From Buchnera aphidicola (Anoecia corni) (lineage in GTDB: Bacteria; Pseudomonadota; Gammaproteobacteria; Enterobacterales; Enterobacteriaceae), in contig NZ_OZ060371.1 in NCBI RefSeq assembly GCF_964056675.1, forward strand, positions 310,001 through 374,000: DNA of 64,000 nt, written 5' to 3'. A program made the position numbers and the translations under genes. Each line of letters starts with the position of its first letter. The first letter of the stretch is position 1. The notes beneath the pieces are model-generated. The model had not been told where the DNA came from, did no database searches, and saw only the letters and a program-made list of their open reading frames with translations. Positions 9,151 to 18,102 of the stretch are shown here, piece by piece.

Positions 9151-10734
9151 ATGGAGTTTTTAATGTACCTGTTTTTAGACTCGTCAAATTGGGCTGCTTT
9201 ATTAATGTTAGTCGCATTAGAAATAGTTTTAGGAATTGATAATTTAATATTTATTTCTATTTTAGTAAAAAAACTATCTCCTTCACAAAGAGATAAAGCT
9301 AGAATATTAGGTTTGACTATTACTTTAGTAATGCGAATAACATTATTATATTTTATGTCTTGGATAATTACTTTAGATCATCCATTATTGGTATTTAAAT
9401 ATTTTTATTTTTCTGGAAGAGATTTAGTACTATTATTTGGTGGATCTTTTCTTTTATTTAAAGCAATTATGGAATTACATGATAAGTTAGATTTTGCTAA
9501 AAAAAAGAAAAATATAAAAAAAAAATATTCTAATTTTTGGATTACTGTATTCCAAATATCTATTTTAGATGCTATTTTTTCTTTAGATTCAATTATAACA
9601 GCAGTTGGAATGGTAAATAAATTATTAATTATGGTGGTTGCTATAATTATAGCAACAGTTTTTATGTTATTAGCTTCTAAAATATTAGTCTCTTTTATAA
9701 ATCTTCATCCTACTATAACTATTTTATGTTTGAGTTTTCTAATTATGATTGGTGTTAGTTTGGTATCAGAATCCTTTAGATTTTATATACCTAAGGGGTA
9801 TTTATATGGAGCAATAGTATTTTCTGTATTTATAGAATGTTTAAATCAGATAGATAAAAATAATCTTATAAAATACCAATCACTTCGTCCTGTAAGAGTT
9901 AGAGTTTCAGAAGCTATTTCTAATTTAATAATAAAGGATAAAAAAATAGAATGCACATATGATTTTTTAAAAAAAAATAAGCATTCTCCAACTATTTTAG
10001 AAAATAATAGATATAAAAATTATTTTAGAGAAGAAGAAAAGTACATGATTAACGGAGTTTTAACGTTAGAAGGTAGATCTATTAAAAGTATTATGACTCC
10101 TAGAAGAGAGATATCATGGATTAATGTAGAAGATTCATTGAGTAACATACAAAAAAAATTATTAGATACACCTCACAATTTATTTCCTGTCTGTGATGGA
10201 GAATTAGATAAAATTATAGGAGTAGTTAGAGCTAAAGAAATTCTAGTGATTCTTAATAATAAGTTTGATATAATTAAGTTCGCATCTAACAGACCTCCAG
10301 TAGTTATACCAGATACACTAAATCCTATTAATTTATTAGGAGTATTAAGGAAAGCTAAAGGAATTTTAGTTATTGTGACTAATGAATTTGGAGTAGTTCA
10401 AGGTTTAATAACTCCACTTGATGTTTTAGAAGCAATAGCAGGAGAATTTCCAGATGATGATGAGACTCCAGATATAGTAGAAAACGAAAAAGGTGTTTGG
10501 ATTATAAAAGGAGGAACTGACTTGCATACTTTAGAACAATCATTAAATATTATAATTAACACAAAAAATAGAAATAATAATGCTTCTTTAGCAGGATTAT
10601 TAATTTCTGAAAAAGGAAATGTGCCTATTCCAGGAGATATAGTAAAAATTCCACCTATAGAATGCTGCATATTAGAATCAAATCAATATAGAATAGATTT
10701 AGTTAAAGTTGTAATAACTAAACAAGATACTTAA
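9151..10734 (+). CDS. yoaE: TerC-family membrane protein with CBS and CorC/HlyC domains (YoaE)
   Basis: Inner-membrane protein of the TerC superfamily; the family is linked to metal-ion handling, but the exact substrate is not established. 527 residues against about 518 in E. coli YoaE. About seven hydrophobic segments fill residues 1-240, including the acidic signatures LEIVLGIDNLIF and SILDAIFSLDS typical of TerC transporters. A CBS pair follows (about 300-430; MTPRREISWI, LFPVCDGELDKIIGVVRAKE, GVVQGLITPLDVLEAIAGEFPD), then a C-terminal CorC/HlyC domain. The start could be 9151 (MEFLM, as in E. coli) or 9163, which has GGAG 6 bases upstream, formed by the first codons. It lies upstream of tsaB. 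Confidence 0.93.
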   Translation: MEFLMYLFLDSSNWAALLMLVALEIVLGIDNLIFISILVKKLSPSQRDKARILGLTITLVMRITLLYFMSWIITLDHPLLVFKYFYFSGRDLVLLFGGSFLLFKAIMELHDKLDFAKKKKNIKKKYSNFWITVFQISILDAIFSLDSIITAVGMVNKLLIMVVAIIIATVFMLLASKILVSFINLHPTITILCLSFLIMIGVSLVSESFRFYIPKGYLYGAIVFSVFIECLNQIDKNNLIKYQSLRPVRVRVSEAISNLIIKDKKIECTYDFLKKNKHSPTILENNRYKNYFREEEKYMINGVLTLEGRSIKSIMTPRREISWINVEDSLSNIQKKLLDTPHNLFPVCDGELDKIIGVVRAKEILVILNNKFDIIKFASNRPPVVIPDTLNPINLLGVLRKAKGILVIVTNEFGVVQGLITPLDVLEAIAGEFPDDDETPDIVENEKGVWIIKGGTDLHTLEQSLNIIINTKNRNNNASLAGLLISEKGNVPIPGDIVKIPPIECCILESNQYRIDLVKVVITKQDT

Positions 10735-10922
10735 GAAGAAATTTCTTCTTACTTAAAACAATACTTAATATAGAAAAAAAAATTTTCATTTAATAAATTT
10801 TTAAAATTATAAATAAAAATGGTTTTATTAGAAATAAATAAATTTTTAGTGTGATGAAATTATAGTTTTTATTAATTATTTATAAATTTTTATTTAAATA
10901 TTATTCAATATGGTTTAATAGT

Positions 10923-11591
10923 ATGTGTTTAAATATTTTAGCAATTGATATGACATTTAGCTGTGCTTCAATAGCATTATTGAAAAATAATAGTATTTAT
11001 ACTAGTTCTTTATTTAATTTTAGAATAAAAGATATTAATATTTATAATTGTATAAATAGTTTATTGACGTCTCATGGAATTCAGGTACAAGATTTGGATT
11101 ATATTTCTTTTTCTAAAGGACCTGGAAATTTTACAGGATTAAGAATATCCTGTAATATTGCTCAAGGTCTTTCATTAGGATTAAATATTCCAATATTAAG
11201 TGTTTCTACTTTTATATTAATGGCAGAAGAAGTTTCAAAAAAAAAAAAATTTAATAAAGTTATAGTAGCAATGAAAGCTACAAAAGAAAAATTTTATTGG
11301 GGCAAATATAAAAAAAACAAATATGGATTTTGGATTGGAGAAAATACAGAAGTATTACTAGATAGAAAAACTATTTTAAAAAAAGTAAATATGATAAATA
11401 GCGTATATATTTCTGTAGGATCAGCATGGTCTGAAATACCTAACACAAGTCGATGTATAAAAAATATTAAAGATATAACATATCCTAATATACGTTACAT
11501 TTTTCCAACTTCATTATTATATATTCAAAAAAATATTATTTTTCCTGCTCATAAAATAGAGCCTGTTTATTTAAATAAATATTTATCTTAA
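10923..11591 (+). CDS. tsaB: tRNA t6A modification protein TsaB
   Basis: Partner of TsaD, TsaC and TsaE in making N6-threonylcarbamoyladenosine at position 37 of ANN-decoding tRNAs. The 222 residues (E. coli 231) form an ASKHA fold with LAIDMT at the N-terminus. The best-conserved block is SKGPGNFTGLRISCNIAQGLSLGLNIP (about 65-91), followed by STFILMA. The central YWGKY and the C-terminal EPVYLNKYLS match the family ending. The usual REHTQ segment reads RIKDINI. An in-frame A13 tract lies at 11237-11249. It converges with minE across a 13-bp stem-loop. Confidence 0.93.
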   Translation: MCLNILAIDMTFSCASIALLKNNSIYTSSLFNFRIKDINIYNCINSLLTSHGIQVQDLDYISFSKGPGNFTGLRISCNIAQGLSLGLNIPILSVSTFILMAEEVSKKKKFNKVIVAMKATKEKFYWGKYKKNKYGFWIGENTEVLLDRKTILKKVNMINSVYISVGSAWSEIPNTSRCIKNIKDITYPNIRYIFPTSLLYIQKNIIFPAHKIEPVYLNKYLS

Positions 11592-11605
11592 ACAAAAATA
11601 CTTTT

Positions 11606-11640
11606 ATAAAACTAAAAATTAAAGTATTTTTTAGTTTTAT
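11606..11640. terminator. bidirectional hairpin between tsaB and minE
   Basis: Perfect 13-bp inverted repeat (ATAAAACTAAAAA at 11606-11618, complement at 11628-11640) with a 9-base loop. It has A-runs on the left and T-runs on the right, so it can serve both converging genes. Confidence 0.6.
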
Positions 11641-11698
11641 TATTTTATGTTACTGAATGTAATATATTTATTATAGTTAATACACAAAATTTATTTTT

Positions 11699-11956
11699 TT
11701 ATTGTTCTATAAAAGTTATATTAAGTTCTAATATAGACATTTTATTTTCTTTGTATTCTAGTTGAATATTAGTAGTTTTAGGATCTAGTTTTATATATTT
11801 GCATATAACTTTAATAATATCTATTTTAAGTTTTGGTAAATAATGGTTTAATTTTTTATTTTTTCTTTCTTCTTCTATAATAATTTTTAATCTATTTTTT
11901 GCAATTTTAGCTGTTTTTTTTTTTTTTTTAGAAAAGAAAAAATTAAGTAAAGACAT
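11699..11956 (-). CDS. minE: cell division topological specificity factor MinE
   Basis: Stimulates the MinD ATPase and drives Min oscillation, restricting division to midcell. 85 residues (E. coli 88). It keeps the N-terminal membrane-binding start MSLLNFF, the anti-MinCD helix region (about 13-30; KIAKNRLKIIIEEER) and the topological domain HYLPKLKIDIIKVICKYIKLDP and ILELNITF. The coding strand carries an A16 tract (11914-11929) encoding five lysines. Only 3 bases separate it from the minD stop, so it is translated in the minCDE operon. Confidence 0.96.
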   Translation of the reverse strand: MSLLNFFFSKKKKKTAKIAKNRLKIIIEEERKNKKLNHYLPKLKIDIIKVICKYIKLDPKTTNIQLEYKENKMSILELNITFIEQ

Positions 11957-11959
11957 ATG

Positions 11960-12772
11960 TTATCTCCAAAAAAATCGTTGAAAAAAATTTCTTTTTTTTT
12001 CTTTAATAAATCGAAAAGGACATTTTTTACCCATTAATCTGTTAGTTGCATCAGAATAAGCTTGACCGGCTTCTGAAGATTTATTTAAAATAACAGGTTT
12101 TCCTTGATTAGAAGATTTTAGTACTGATAAATCTTCTGGGATTACTCCTAATAGAGGTATACATAATATGTTGTTTATATCTTCTATACTTAGCATTTCT
12201 CCCTTTTTAACTCTTTCAATATTATATCTAGTTATAAGCAAATGTTCTTTGATAGGCTTTTGATTTTTTTCAGCTCTTTGTGATTTTGAGGAAATAATAC
12301 CTAAAATTCGATCAGCATCTCGAATAGAAGAAACTTCTGGATTGGTAACTATTATAGCTTCATCAGAAAAATATATAGGTATAATAGCTCCTGATTCTAT
12401 ACCAGCTGGAGAATCGCAAATGATGAAGTCAAAATTCATAATTGTTAGTTTTTTTAAAAGATTTTTTATTCCTGTTTTATGCAGTGAATTTTTATCTCTT
12501 GTTTGAGAAGCAGGTAGAATAAATAAATTTTTTGTGTTCTTATCTTTTATTAAAGCTTGATTAAGCTCTATATTACCTTGTATGACATTTATGAGATCAT
12601 AGACAACTCTTCTTTCACATCCCATGATTAGATCTAGATTTCTTAATCCAATATCAAAATCAATAACTACAGTTTTTTGTCCAAGTCTAGCTAGACCAGT
12701 AGCAATAGATGCACTTGAAGTGGTTTTCCCTACTCCACCTTTCCCGGATGTAACTACGATAATACGTGTCAT
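11960..12772 (-). CDS. minD: septum-site-determining ATPase MinD
   Basis: Membrane-associated ATPase that recruits MinC and is displaced by MinE. 270 residues, the same as E. coli. The deviant Walker A is GKGGVGKTT (about 10-18), with VVIDFDIGLRNLDLIMG, DFIICDSPAGIESGA (Walker B) and TNPEVSSIRDADRI following. The C-terminal amphipathic membrane-targeting helix survives as RNFFQRFFWR. AGGAAA lies upstream of the ATG at 12772. Genes run minC-minD-minE on the minus strand, as in enterobacteria. Confidence 0.98.
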   Translation of the reverse strand: MTRIIVVTSGKGGVGKTTSSASIATGLARLGQKTVVIDFDIGLRNLDLIMGCERRVVYDLINVIQGNIELNQALIKDKNTKNLFILPASQTRDKNSLHKTGIKNLLKKLTIMNFDFIICDSPAGIESGAIIPIYFSDEAIIVTNPEVSSIRDADRILGIISSKSQRAEKNQKPIKEHLLITRYNIERVKKGEMLSIEDINNILCIPLLGVIPEDLSVLKSSNQGKPVILNKSSEAGQAYSDATNRLMGKKCPFRFIKEKKRNFFQRFFWR

Positions 12773-12817
12773 ACATTTTCCTGTAGAATGAGTAATTTGG
12801 TTAAAAACAATTATAGA

Positions 12818-13516
12818 TTATACTTTTAATAATTTTATAGCTCCATTTTTTATATAACATTGAACGGATTTTCCAATTAAGTCAGATGGGATTTGATCTA
12901 ATAGCAAGAATTGACCACAAATAGAAATAAGTTCAGCAAATAATTCTGTGCAAAAAATATAACATTGTGTATTACCTTGTATTCCTGCTAATGCTTTACC
13001 TTTCAGTTTTCCATATATATGAATATTTCCATTAGAAAGAATTTCAGATCCCTCATTAACATTATTTATTATAATAATATTACTGTTACTTGAATATATC
13101 TGTTGTCCAGATCGTATCGGTTTTTTTATAATTTTATTTTTAAAAAAAAGACTTGATTTTACATCAATAGTTTTTTTTTTTTTTTGAATATGTACAGCAT
13201 TTGTTAATTTGTTTGTTTTAAAAAAAATAGGAACTCCAGAATCAAGGACGGTTTCATTTAATTTTTCATTTTTACATTTTATAAAACCTACAATTTTTAA
13301 TTTTAACGATTGAATAATATATTTAATTGAATTCCAATCGATTTTACAAGACAGTTGTGAAATATTTAAAATAATAGGTGCATTTTTAAAAAAAGAAGGT
13401 GACTCTTGTATTTTTTTTTGTAAAGCATACTTTATTTTTTTTGTTGAATCATTTTGTAAATAAAGAACTAGTAAAGTAAAATTATTACTTTTTAATTTTA
13501 TAACTTGATTAAACAT
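12818..13516 (-). CDS. minC: septum-site-determining protein MinC
   Basis: FtsZ polymerisation inhibitor positioned by MinD. 232 residues (E. coli 231). The N-terminal FtsZ-binding domain (about 1-105) is divergent and lysine-rich. The C-terminal beta-helix (about 120-232) is well kept: PIRSGQQIYS, GSEILSNGNIHIYGKLKGKALAGIQGN, CTELFAELISICGQF. The A15 tract (T-run at 13171-13185) falls in the linker and encodes four lysines in frame. It is the first gene of minCDE, with its promoter presumably in the spacer above 13516. Confidence 0.95.
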   Translation of the reverse strand: MFNQVIKLKSNNFTLLVLYLQNDSTKKIKYALQKKIQESPSFFKNAPIILNISQLSCKIDWNSIKYIIQSLKLKIVGFIKCKNEKLNETVLDSGVPIFFKTNKLTNAVHIQKKKKTIDVKSSLFFKNKIIKKPIRSGQQIYSSNSNIIIINNVNEGSEILSNGNIHIYGKLKGKALAGIQGNTQCYIFCTELFAELISICGQFLLLDQIPSDLIGKSVQCYIKNGAIKLLKV

Positions 13517-13821
13517 ATCTATTTCGCTTGATATTTTTTAAAAAAATGGAGTTAAATATAAAAAAGATATTATTTATTATATAAATAGTAGATATATATA
13601 TATCTATTGATTTTAAGTATCATTAATTAATAAAATGTTATCAAAGATTTTATTTTAAGTATAGATACTTTGTTTTTAAATTAAAAATATAAATTTATTT
13701 ATATAAAAAACATATATATATTTGTTTTTTTATATATAGTAAATATATTTACTACACATTTATGATTATAAATCATATGTCTATTTTTGTAATTTTTTTA
13801 AATTGGAGTGTACGAAAAAAT
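13517..13821. other. divergent spacer between minC and rsmC
   Basis: About 300 bases with runs of alternating TA and an 18-bp perfect palindrome at 13737-13754, about 70 bases before the rsmC start. No gene or clear promoter can be assigned. Confidence 0.4.
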
Positions 13822-14834
13822 ATGACTAACTTTAGTTCTACTAGTAAGATTATTCATAATCTTTCTTATTTGTTAAAAAAAAAAATTTTATTTTCAGGAA
13901 ATTTTCAAGATGATTTACCTGTAAAATTAGAGTCTATTTTTTCTATAACACATACTATAAAATATAGTAAATGGGAAAAATTAAGAAGTATAACAAAAAA
14001 AAAATTTTTTTTGGAGTGTTTCTTCCTGAACATTTTTCAAAAATATGTAATACAATAGTATATTTTTGGCCAAAAAACAAACAAGAAGCTATTTTTCAAA
14101 TAAAATACTTACTGTCTATATTTTCTATTTCAACCGAAGTATTTATTGTAGGAAAAAATAAAAGTGGTGTAAGAAGCGCTAAAGGTATACTAGAAGAATG
14201 GATTAATTTAGAAAAAATTCAAGGAAAAAATCGTTGTACTTTATTTTATGGAAAAATAAAAAAAAAATATCTATTTGTATTAAATAATTTCAAAAAAAGT
14301 TATTTTTGGAATGAAATATATATTTCTTGTTTTCCAGGAGTATTTGGATATTCAGGAGTAGACTCTGGTACTTTATTGTTACTATCAACGTTAGATAAAA
14401 AAATTCATGGAGATGTATTAGATATAGGATGTGGGTCAGGTATTTTATCTATTCAAATTTTAAAATTGTTAAATAAAAATAATATAAATATAAATCTAGT
14501 AGATGAATGTGCTTTATCTTTATATTCTAGTAAATTAAATATTAAAAATAATAATTTAAAAGCATCTGTATTTTCGAGTAATATTTTTTCTAGAATAAAC
14601 AAGAAGTTTAATTTAATTATTTCTAATCCTCCAATACATAATGATTTAAAATTAGATTTCTTTGTATTAAAAAATATAATCAAACAATCTAAAAATTTTT
14701 TAAAAAAAAATGGAGAATTGAGAATTGTAACAAACTCGTCTTGCTTTTTTGAAAGTTATTTTAAAAAATATTTTAAAAAATTTTTTATGTTAAAAAAAAA
14801 TAAAAATTATAAAATCTATCAAGGATTAAATTAA
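13822..14834 (+). CDS. rsmC: 16S rRNA (guanine-N2) methyltransferase RsmC, frame broken at a poly(A) tract
   Basis: Family role: methylates G1207 of 16S rRNA using SAM. Read across the break, the protein is about 337 residues (E. coli 343). The first part, in one frame, begins MTNFSSTSKII and contains ILFSGNFQDDLPVKLES. The second part continues with IVYFWPKNKQEA, VGKNKSGVRSAKGILEEW, FPGVFGYSGVDSGTLLLLSTL, the SAM motif VLDIGCGSGILS and the catalytic NPPIH. The two frames meet at A10 followed by T8 (13995-14012). One extra A, or a -1 shift on A AAA AAA, restores the family sequence. Nothing else is damaged, so slippage rescue is plausible. ATG 13822 follows the homology; an in-frame ATG lies at 13762. 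Confidence 0.85.
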
Positions 14835-14920
14835 ACATAATTAATATTACTGAAAGTGAAGAAATAATACTTTTTTAGTTAATAAAATTTTAATTTATTA
14901 AAATAAAAATTTATAAATTT

Positions 14921-15008
14921 TGGTACCCGGAGCGGGAATTGAACCCGCAAAGCATTTACAGCCGAGGGATTTTAAGTCCCTTGTGTTTACCAATTTCACC
15001 ATCCGGGC
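14921..15008 (-). tRNA. leuZ: tRNA-Leu (anticodon UAA)
   Basis: The reverse strand folds as a class II tRNA. The acceptor GCCCGGA pairs with TCCGGGT, a long variable arm is present, and the T-loop is GGTTCAATTCC. The anticodon loop is CTTAAAA, giving anticodon UAA. A 3' CCA is encoded. It closely resembles E. coli leuZ and lies just downstream of tRNA-Cys on the same strand, as in the E. coli glyW-cysT-leuZ transcript. Confidence 0.96.
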
Positions 15009-15054
15009 ATTTTCATATCTTGATTAAAAAATATCTATATATATATATTTATAT

Positions 15055-15125
15055 AGGCGCGTCCCGGAATCGAACCGAGTTTTCCGGATTTGCAGTCCGT
15101 TACATAACCGATCTGTCAACGCGCC
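15055..15125 (-). tRNA. cysT: tRNA-Cys (anticodon GCA)
   Basis: The acceptor GGCGCGT pairs with ACGCGCC. The D-arm has CGGTTATGTAAC, the anticodon loop ACTGCAAAT gives GCA, and the T-loop is GGTTCGATTCC. No CCA is encoded after the discriminator U, so the tRNA depends on CCA-adding enzyme. It sits 46 bases upstream of tRNA-Leu(UAA); the glyW member of the E. coli trio is not here. Confidence 0.96.
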
Positions 15126-15343
15126 TATAAGTAATATAACTATATTTAAATTATATTAAAAAAATAATAACTTTTTATATAATATATGTATATAGAAACT
15201 GATAATATTATATCAGAATAAATAAAAAAAACAAAATGTTTTATTATCTATAAAATAGTAAAATTACTTGCATTGAGTACATAATATATGATATATATTT
15301 CATATATTTTAATTTAATAAAAATAAAATTTATTTAAAAATAT

Positions 15344-15430
15344 GGAGGGGTGGCCGAGTGGTTTAAGGCAGCGGTCTTGAAAACCGCCGATGAATAAAAT
15401 CATCCGAGAGTTCGAATCTCTCTTCCTCCG
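15344..15430 (+). tRNA. serT: tRNA-Ser (anticodon UGA)
   Basis: Class II tRNA with a long variable arm (CGATGAATAAAATCATCCG). The acceptor GGAGGGG pairs with CTTCCTCC using two G-U pairs. The anticodon loop CTTGAAAA gives UGA, and the T-loop is AGTTCGAATCTC. No CCA is encoded after discriminator G. Confidence 0.96.
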
Positions 15431-15474
15431 AAAACTTAAAAAGAAAGTGTATATTTCATTAAAATAGTTATCTA

Positions 15475-17022
15475 TTAATTTTTTTTAATGTTAAAACAGC
15501 TTTTACTGTAAAACGTACAGTAATTTAATATGTTAAACGTAATTAAATATGTTGCCCAAGATATTAATATTGTTCCAGTTATACGTAAAATTCTAAAAAT
15601 AATAGATCCATATCTCCAATCACATATATTATGTAAAATAATAGTAATAACATAGTTCATTACTATTAAAGAAATAAATAGTTTTAATAAAAATTGCAAC
15701 CATTCAGATGTAAAGGATATTTTTTGAAAAGAACGTAAACTTTTGTACAATAAAAAAGCATTAATCCAGGTTGATATTGAAACAGAAATAGCAAGACCTA
15801 CATGTTTAAAAATATATATAAAGAATATATTTATAACTGTATTTATAATTATAGTTAATAATGAACATTTCATCGGTGTAGTAAAATCTTTCAAAGCAAA
15901 AAAACTAGAAGATAGTATTTTTACTAGAATTAAACCAATAATTCCAATTGAATATGATTCAACTGTATTTTTTGTCATAAAAGTATCAAAATCATTAAAG
16001 TTTCCATATTGAAATAAAGAAATTACTAAAGGTTTTGCTAAAAAATATATTAATAAACTGCTTGGTAAACCTAACATAAAAGATAATTTCAATCCCCAAT
16101 CTAAATTTTTCTTATAATCTAAAAAATTATTTTTTACAACATTTTTTGTTAAAACAGGTAATAAAATAGTTCCTAAAGATATTCCTAATATACTGGTTGG
16201 AAATTCTAGTAGTCTATCAGCATAATAAATCCAAGAAATAGATCCAGCATCTAAAATAGAAGAAAAGAAAATATTTATTATTGTTGATAACTGAGAAAAA
16301 GCTACTCCAAAAACAGCTGGAATTATACCTTTTAACATTTTAGTTAATCTTTTATTTTTTATATTTATAACTGGATACGGTAACATATGTATTTGTTGTA
16401 TTTTTGGTAATTGATATAAAAATTGTATTATTCCTCCTACAAGAACACCCCAAGCTAAACAAAAAATATTTTTTTTAAAATACGAATGTAAAAAAACTAC
16501 AAAAAAAATAATACTGAAGTTCAAAAACATAGGAGATATTGCTGGTAAAAAAAAATAATTCCATACATTTAAAATAGAAGAAGCCATACATGCTAAAGAT
16601 ACAAAAAAAACATATGGAAACATAATTCTTAATAGAATAACAGTAGTGTGAAAGAGTTCTGAATCAGAATAAAATTTAGGAGACGTCATAAAAATGATTT
16701 CTGGAGAAAATATCATTCCTACTATTATAATTAATATTAATATTAGACTTAACATTCCAGAAATATAAGATATAAAAAATCTAGTTTTTTTAAACTTTTT
16801 TTTATTTTTGTACTCTGTTAGCATTGGTATAAATGTTTGAGAAAAAGCTCCTTCTGCAAAAATTTTACGTAGTATATTGGGTATTTTAAAGGCTACAAAA
16901 AAAGCATCTGTTTCTATAATAGCTCCAAACGTTGTAGCGATTAACATATCTCTTATAAAACTTAAAATTCTAGAAAACAAAATCACAGTGCTATTTATAA
17001 AAAAAGGTTTAAAAAGATTCAT
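15475..17022 (-). CDS. murJ: lipid II flippase MurJ (MviN)
   Basis: MOP-superfamily membrane protein that flips lipid II across the inner membrane for peptidoglycan synthesis. 515 residues (E. coli 511) with about 14 hydrophobic segments. The conserved first helix reads SRILSFIRDMLIATTFG, followed by TDAFFVAFKIPN-LRKIFAEGAFSQTFIPM. Cytoplasmic and periplasmic landmarks such as YYADRLLEFPTSILGI and GTILLPVL are kept. A strong AGGAGG (17033-17038, complement) precedes the start at 17022. It lies downstream of flgA on the same strand. Its retention matters because two early peptidoglycan genes (glmM, murA) seem absent from their usual places here. Confidence 0.96.
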   Translation of the reverse strand: MNLFKPFFINSTVILFSRILSFIRDMLIATTFGAIIETDAFFVAFKIPNILRKIFAEGAFSQTFIPMLTEYKNKKKFKKTRFFISYISGMLSLILILIIIVGMIFSPEIIFMTSPKFYSDSELFHTTVILLRIMFPYVFFVSLACMASSILNVWNYFFLPAISPMFLNFSIIFFVVFLHSYFKKNIFCLAWGVLVGGIIQFLYQLPKIQQIHMLPYPVINIKNKRLTKMLKGIIPAVFGVAFSQLSTIINIFFSSILDAGSISWIYYADRLLEFPTSILGISLGTILLPVLTKNVVKNNFLDYKKNLDWGLKLSFMLGLPSSLLIYFLAKPLVISLFQYGNFNDFDTFMTKNTVESYSIGIIGLILVKILSSSFFALKDFTTPMKCSLLTIIINTVINIFFIYIFKHVGLAISVSISTWINAFLLYKSLRSFQKISFTSEWLQFLLKLFISLIVMNYVITIILHNICDWRYGSIIFRILRITGTILISWATYLITFNILNYCTFYSKSCFNIKKN

Positions 17023-17325
17023 ATATTATTTCCTCCTATATTTTTTAGAGAAATATTTGAATCAAAATGTATTTCAATTACTTAATTTTAAAATAATCGG
17101 TGTGTTTTTTAAAAAATTAAAAAAACTCAATAAAGCAAGTAAATATAATGCATACTTATACTCTAGTAATAACTTTTTACTATAATGTGTAACATTTGTT
17201 ATTTATCATTAAAAGTTGTTTTAGTTGAAAATTGGTTATTAAATACAAATAAGATAAATTTAAAATTTATTTTTTTAAAGTTAAAATACAGATATTAAAA
17301 AAACGTTCTTACATTTTCATCGTAT
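17023..17325. other. spacer between flgA and murJ
   Basis: About 300 AT-rich bases with the strong murJ ribosome-binding site at its left end. No gene is recognised. Confidence 0.4.
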
Positions 17326-17994
17326 TTATACTAATAATTTTACGTTTCCATCATTATCAAGTTGACCTGTGACTATATTACCTGAATATAAAATAACTTT
17401 TACTTTATTTCCTATACAAGTATTATTTAAAGCGATTCCAATAGTTGATATGTATATATTTAAAGATTTAAAAAAAACTTTTACTATATCATTTTTTTTT
17501 ATAACAATAATAGGTTTTAAAGTAGAGCTAGTAATTATTTGATGGGAGTGCATACTTTGATTTATTGTTTTGTTAAGTATTAAATATTTATCTAGAATAG
17601 CATCTTGTGGTAAACTGTCGAAATTTCCAATTTTAGATATAAAATTATTATTATTTAAAATAGAATATTTTTCTAGTTTCTTATTAGTTAAAAAATAACA
17701 TCCAATAATTTTAATATATATATTTATTTGCATTGTTTTTTCTGCAGTTGCCATTAATATTTTTGTATTTCCCCATTTTTTATAATGATAAGGAAGAATA
17801 AATCGTGGATTATATGGTGTGTCACACAATTTTTTTTTAGTTAGTATTTTTAAATCAATATGATTTAAATAGATAGGGTCATTTCTTTTTAAGAAATTTA
17901 TAATTTTTTTTGATAATTCTGAAGAAAATGCGTTATTTAGACTAATTAAGAATATAATTATGCATATAAAAGATTTTGTCTTATAATGATTCAT
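17326..17994 (-). CDS. flgA: flagellar P-ring chaperone FlgA
   Basis: Periplasmic chaperone needed for FlgI to form the P ring. 222 residues (E. coli 219). A hydrophobic signal peptide is seen (about 8-25; CIIIFLISLNNAFSS). The C-terminal SAF-like domain is the recognisable part: LDKYLILNKTI-QS, TLKPIIVIKKNDIV, IGIALNNTCIGNKVKVILYSGNIVTGQLDNDGNVKL. The middle is strongly diverged. It is transcribed divergently from flgB across 108 bases, the enterobacterial arrangement. Confidence 0.9.
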   Translation of the reverse strand: MNHYKTKSFICIIIFLISLNNAFSSELSKKIINFLKRNDPIYLNHIDLKILTKKKLCDTPYNPRFILPYHYKKWGNTKILMATAEKTMQINIYIKIIGCYFLTNKKLEKYSILNNNNFISKIGNFDSLPQDAILDKYLILNKTINQSMHSHQIITSSTLKPIIVIKKNDIVKVFFKSLNIYISTIGIALNNTCIGNKVKVILYSGNIVTGQLDNDGNVKLLV

Positions 17995-18102
17995 AGAATT
18001 TTTTTAATATATTAATTAATTTTAAATGTTAATTGTATTTAAAAACATAAATGTTAGTTTTAATTAAAAACTTATTATTTTATAATATGATTAAGGAACT
18101 TT

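Noticed and set aside
10733..10750. 18-bp palindrome AAGAAGAAATTTCTTCTT overlapping the yoaE stop
   Set aside because: No loop or U-run and purine-rich repeats are common here; not convincing as a terminator.
13762..14058. Start of rsmC at ATG 13762 giving a 98-residue protein by itself
   Set aside because: The first 20 residues are not family sequence, and the end after the poly(A) tract is out-of-frame translation of RsmC.
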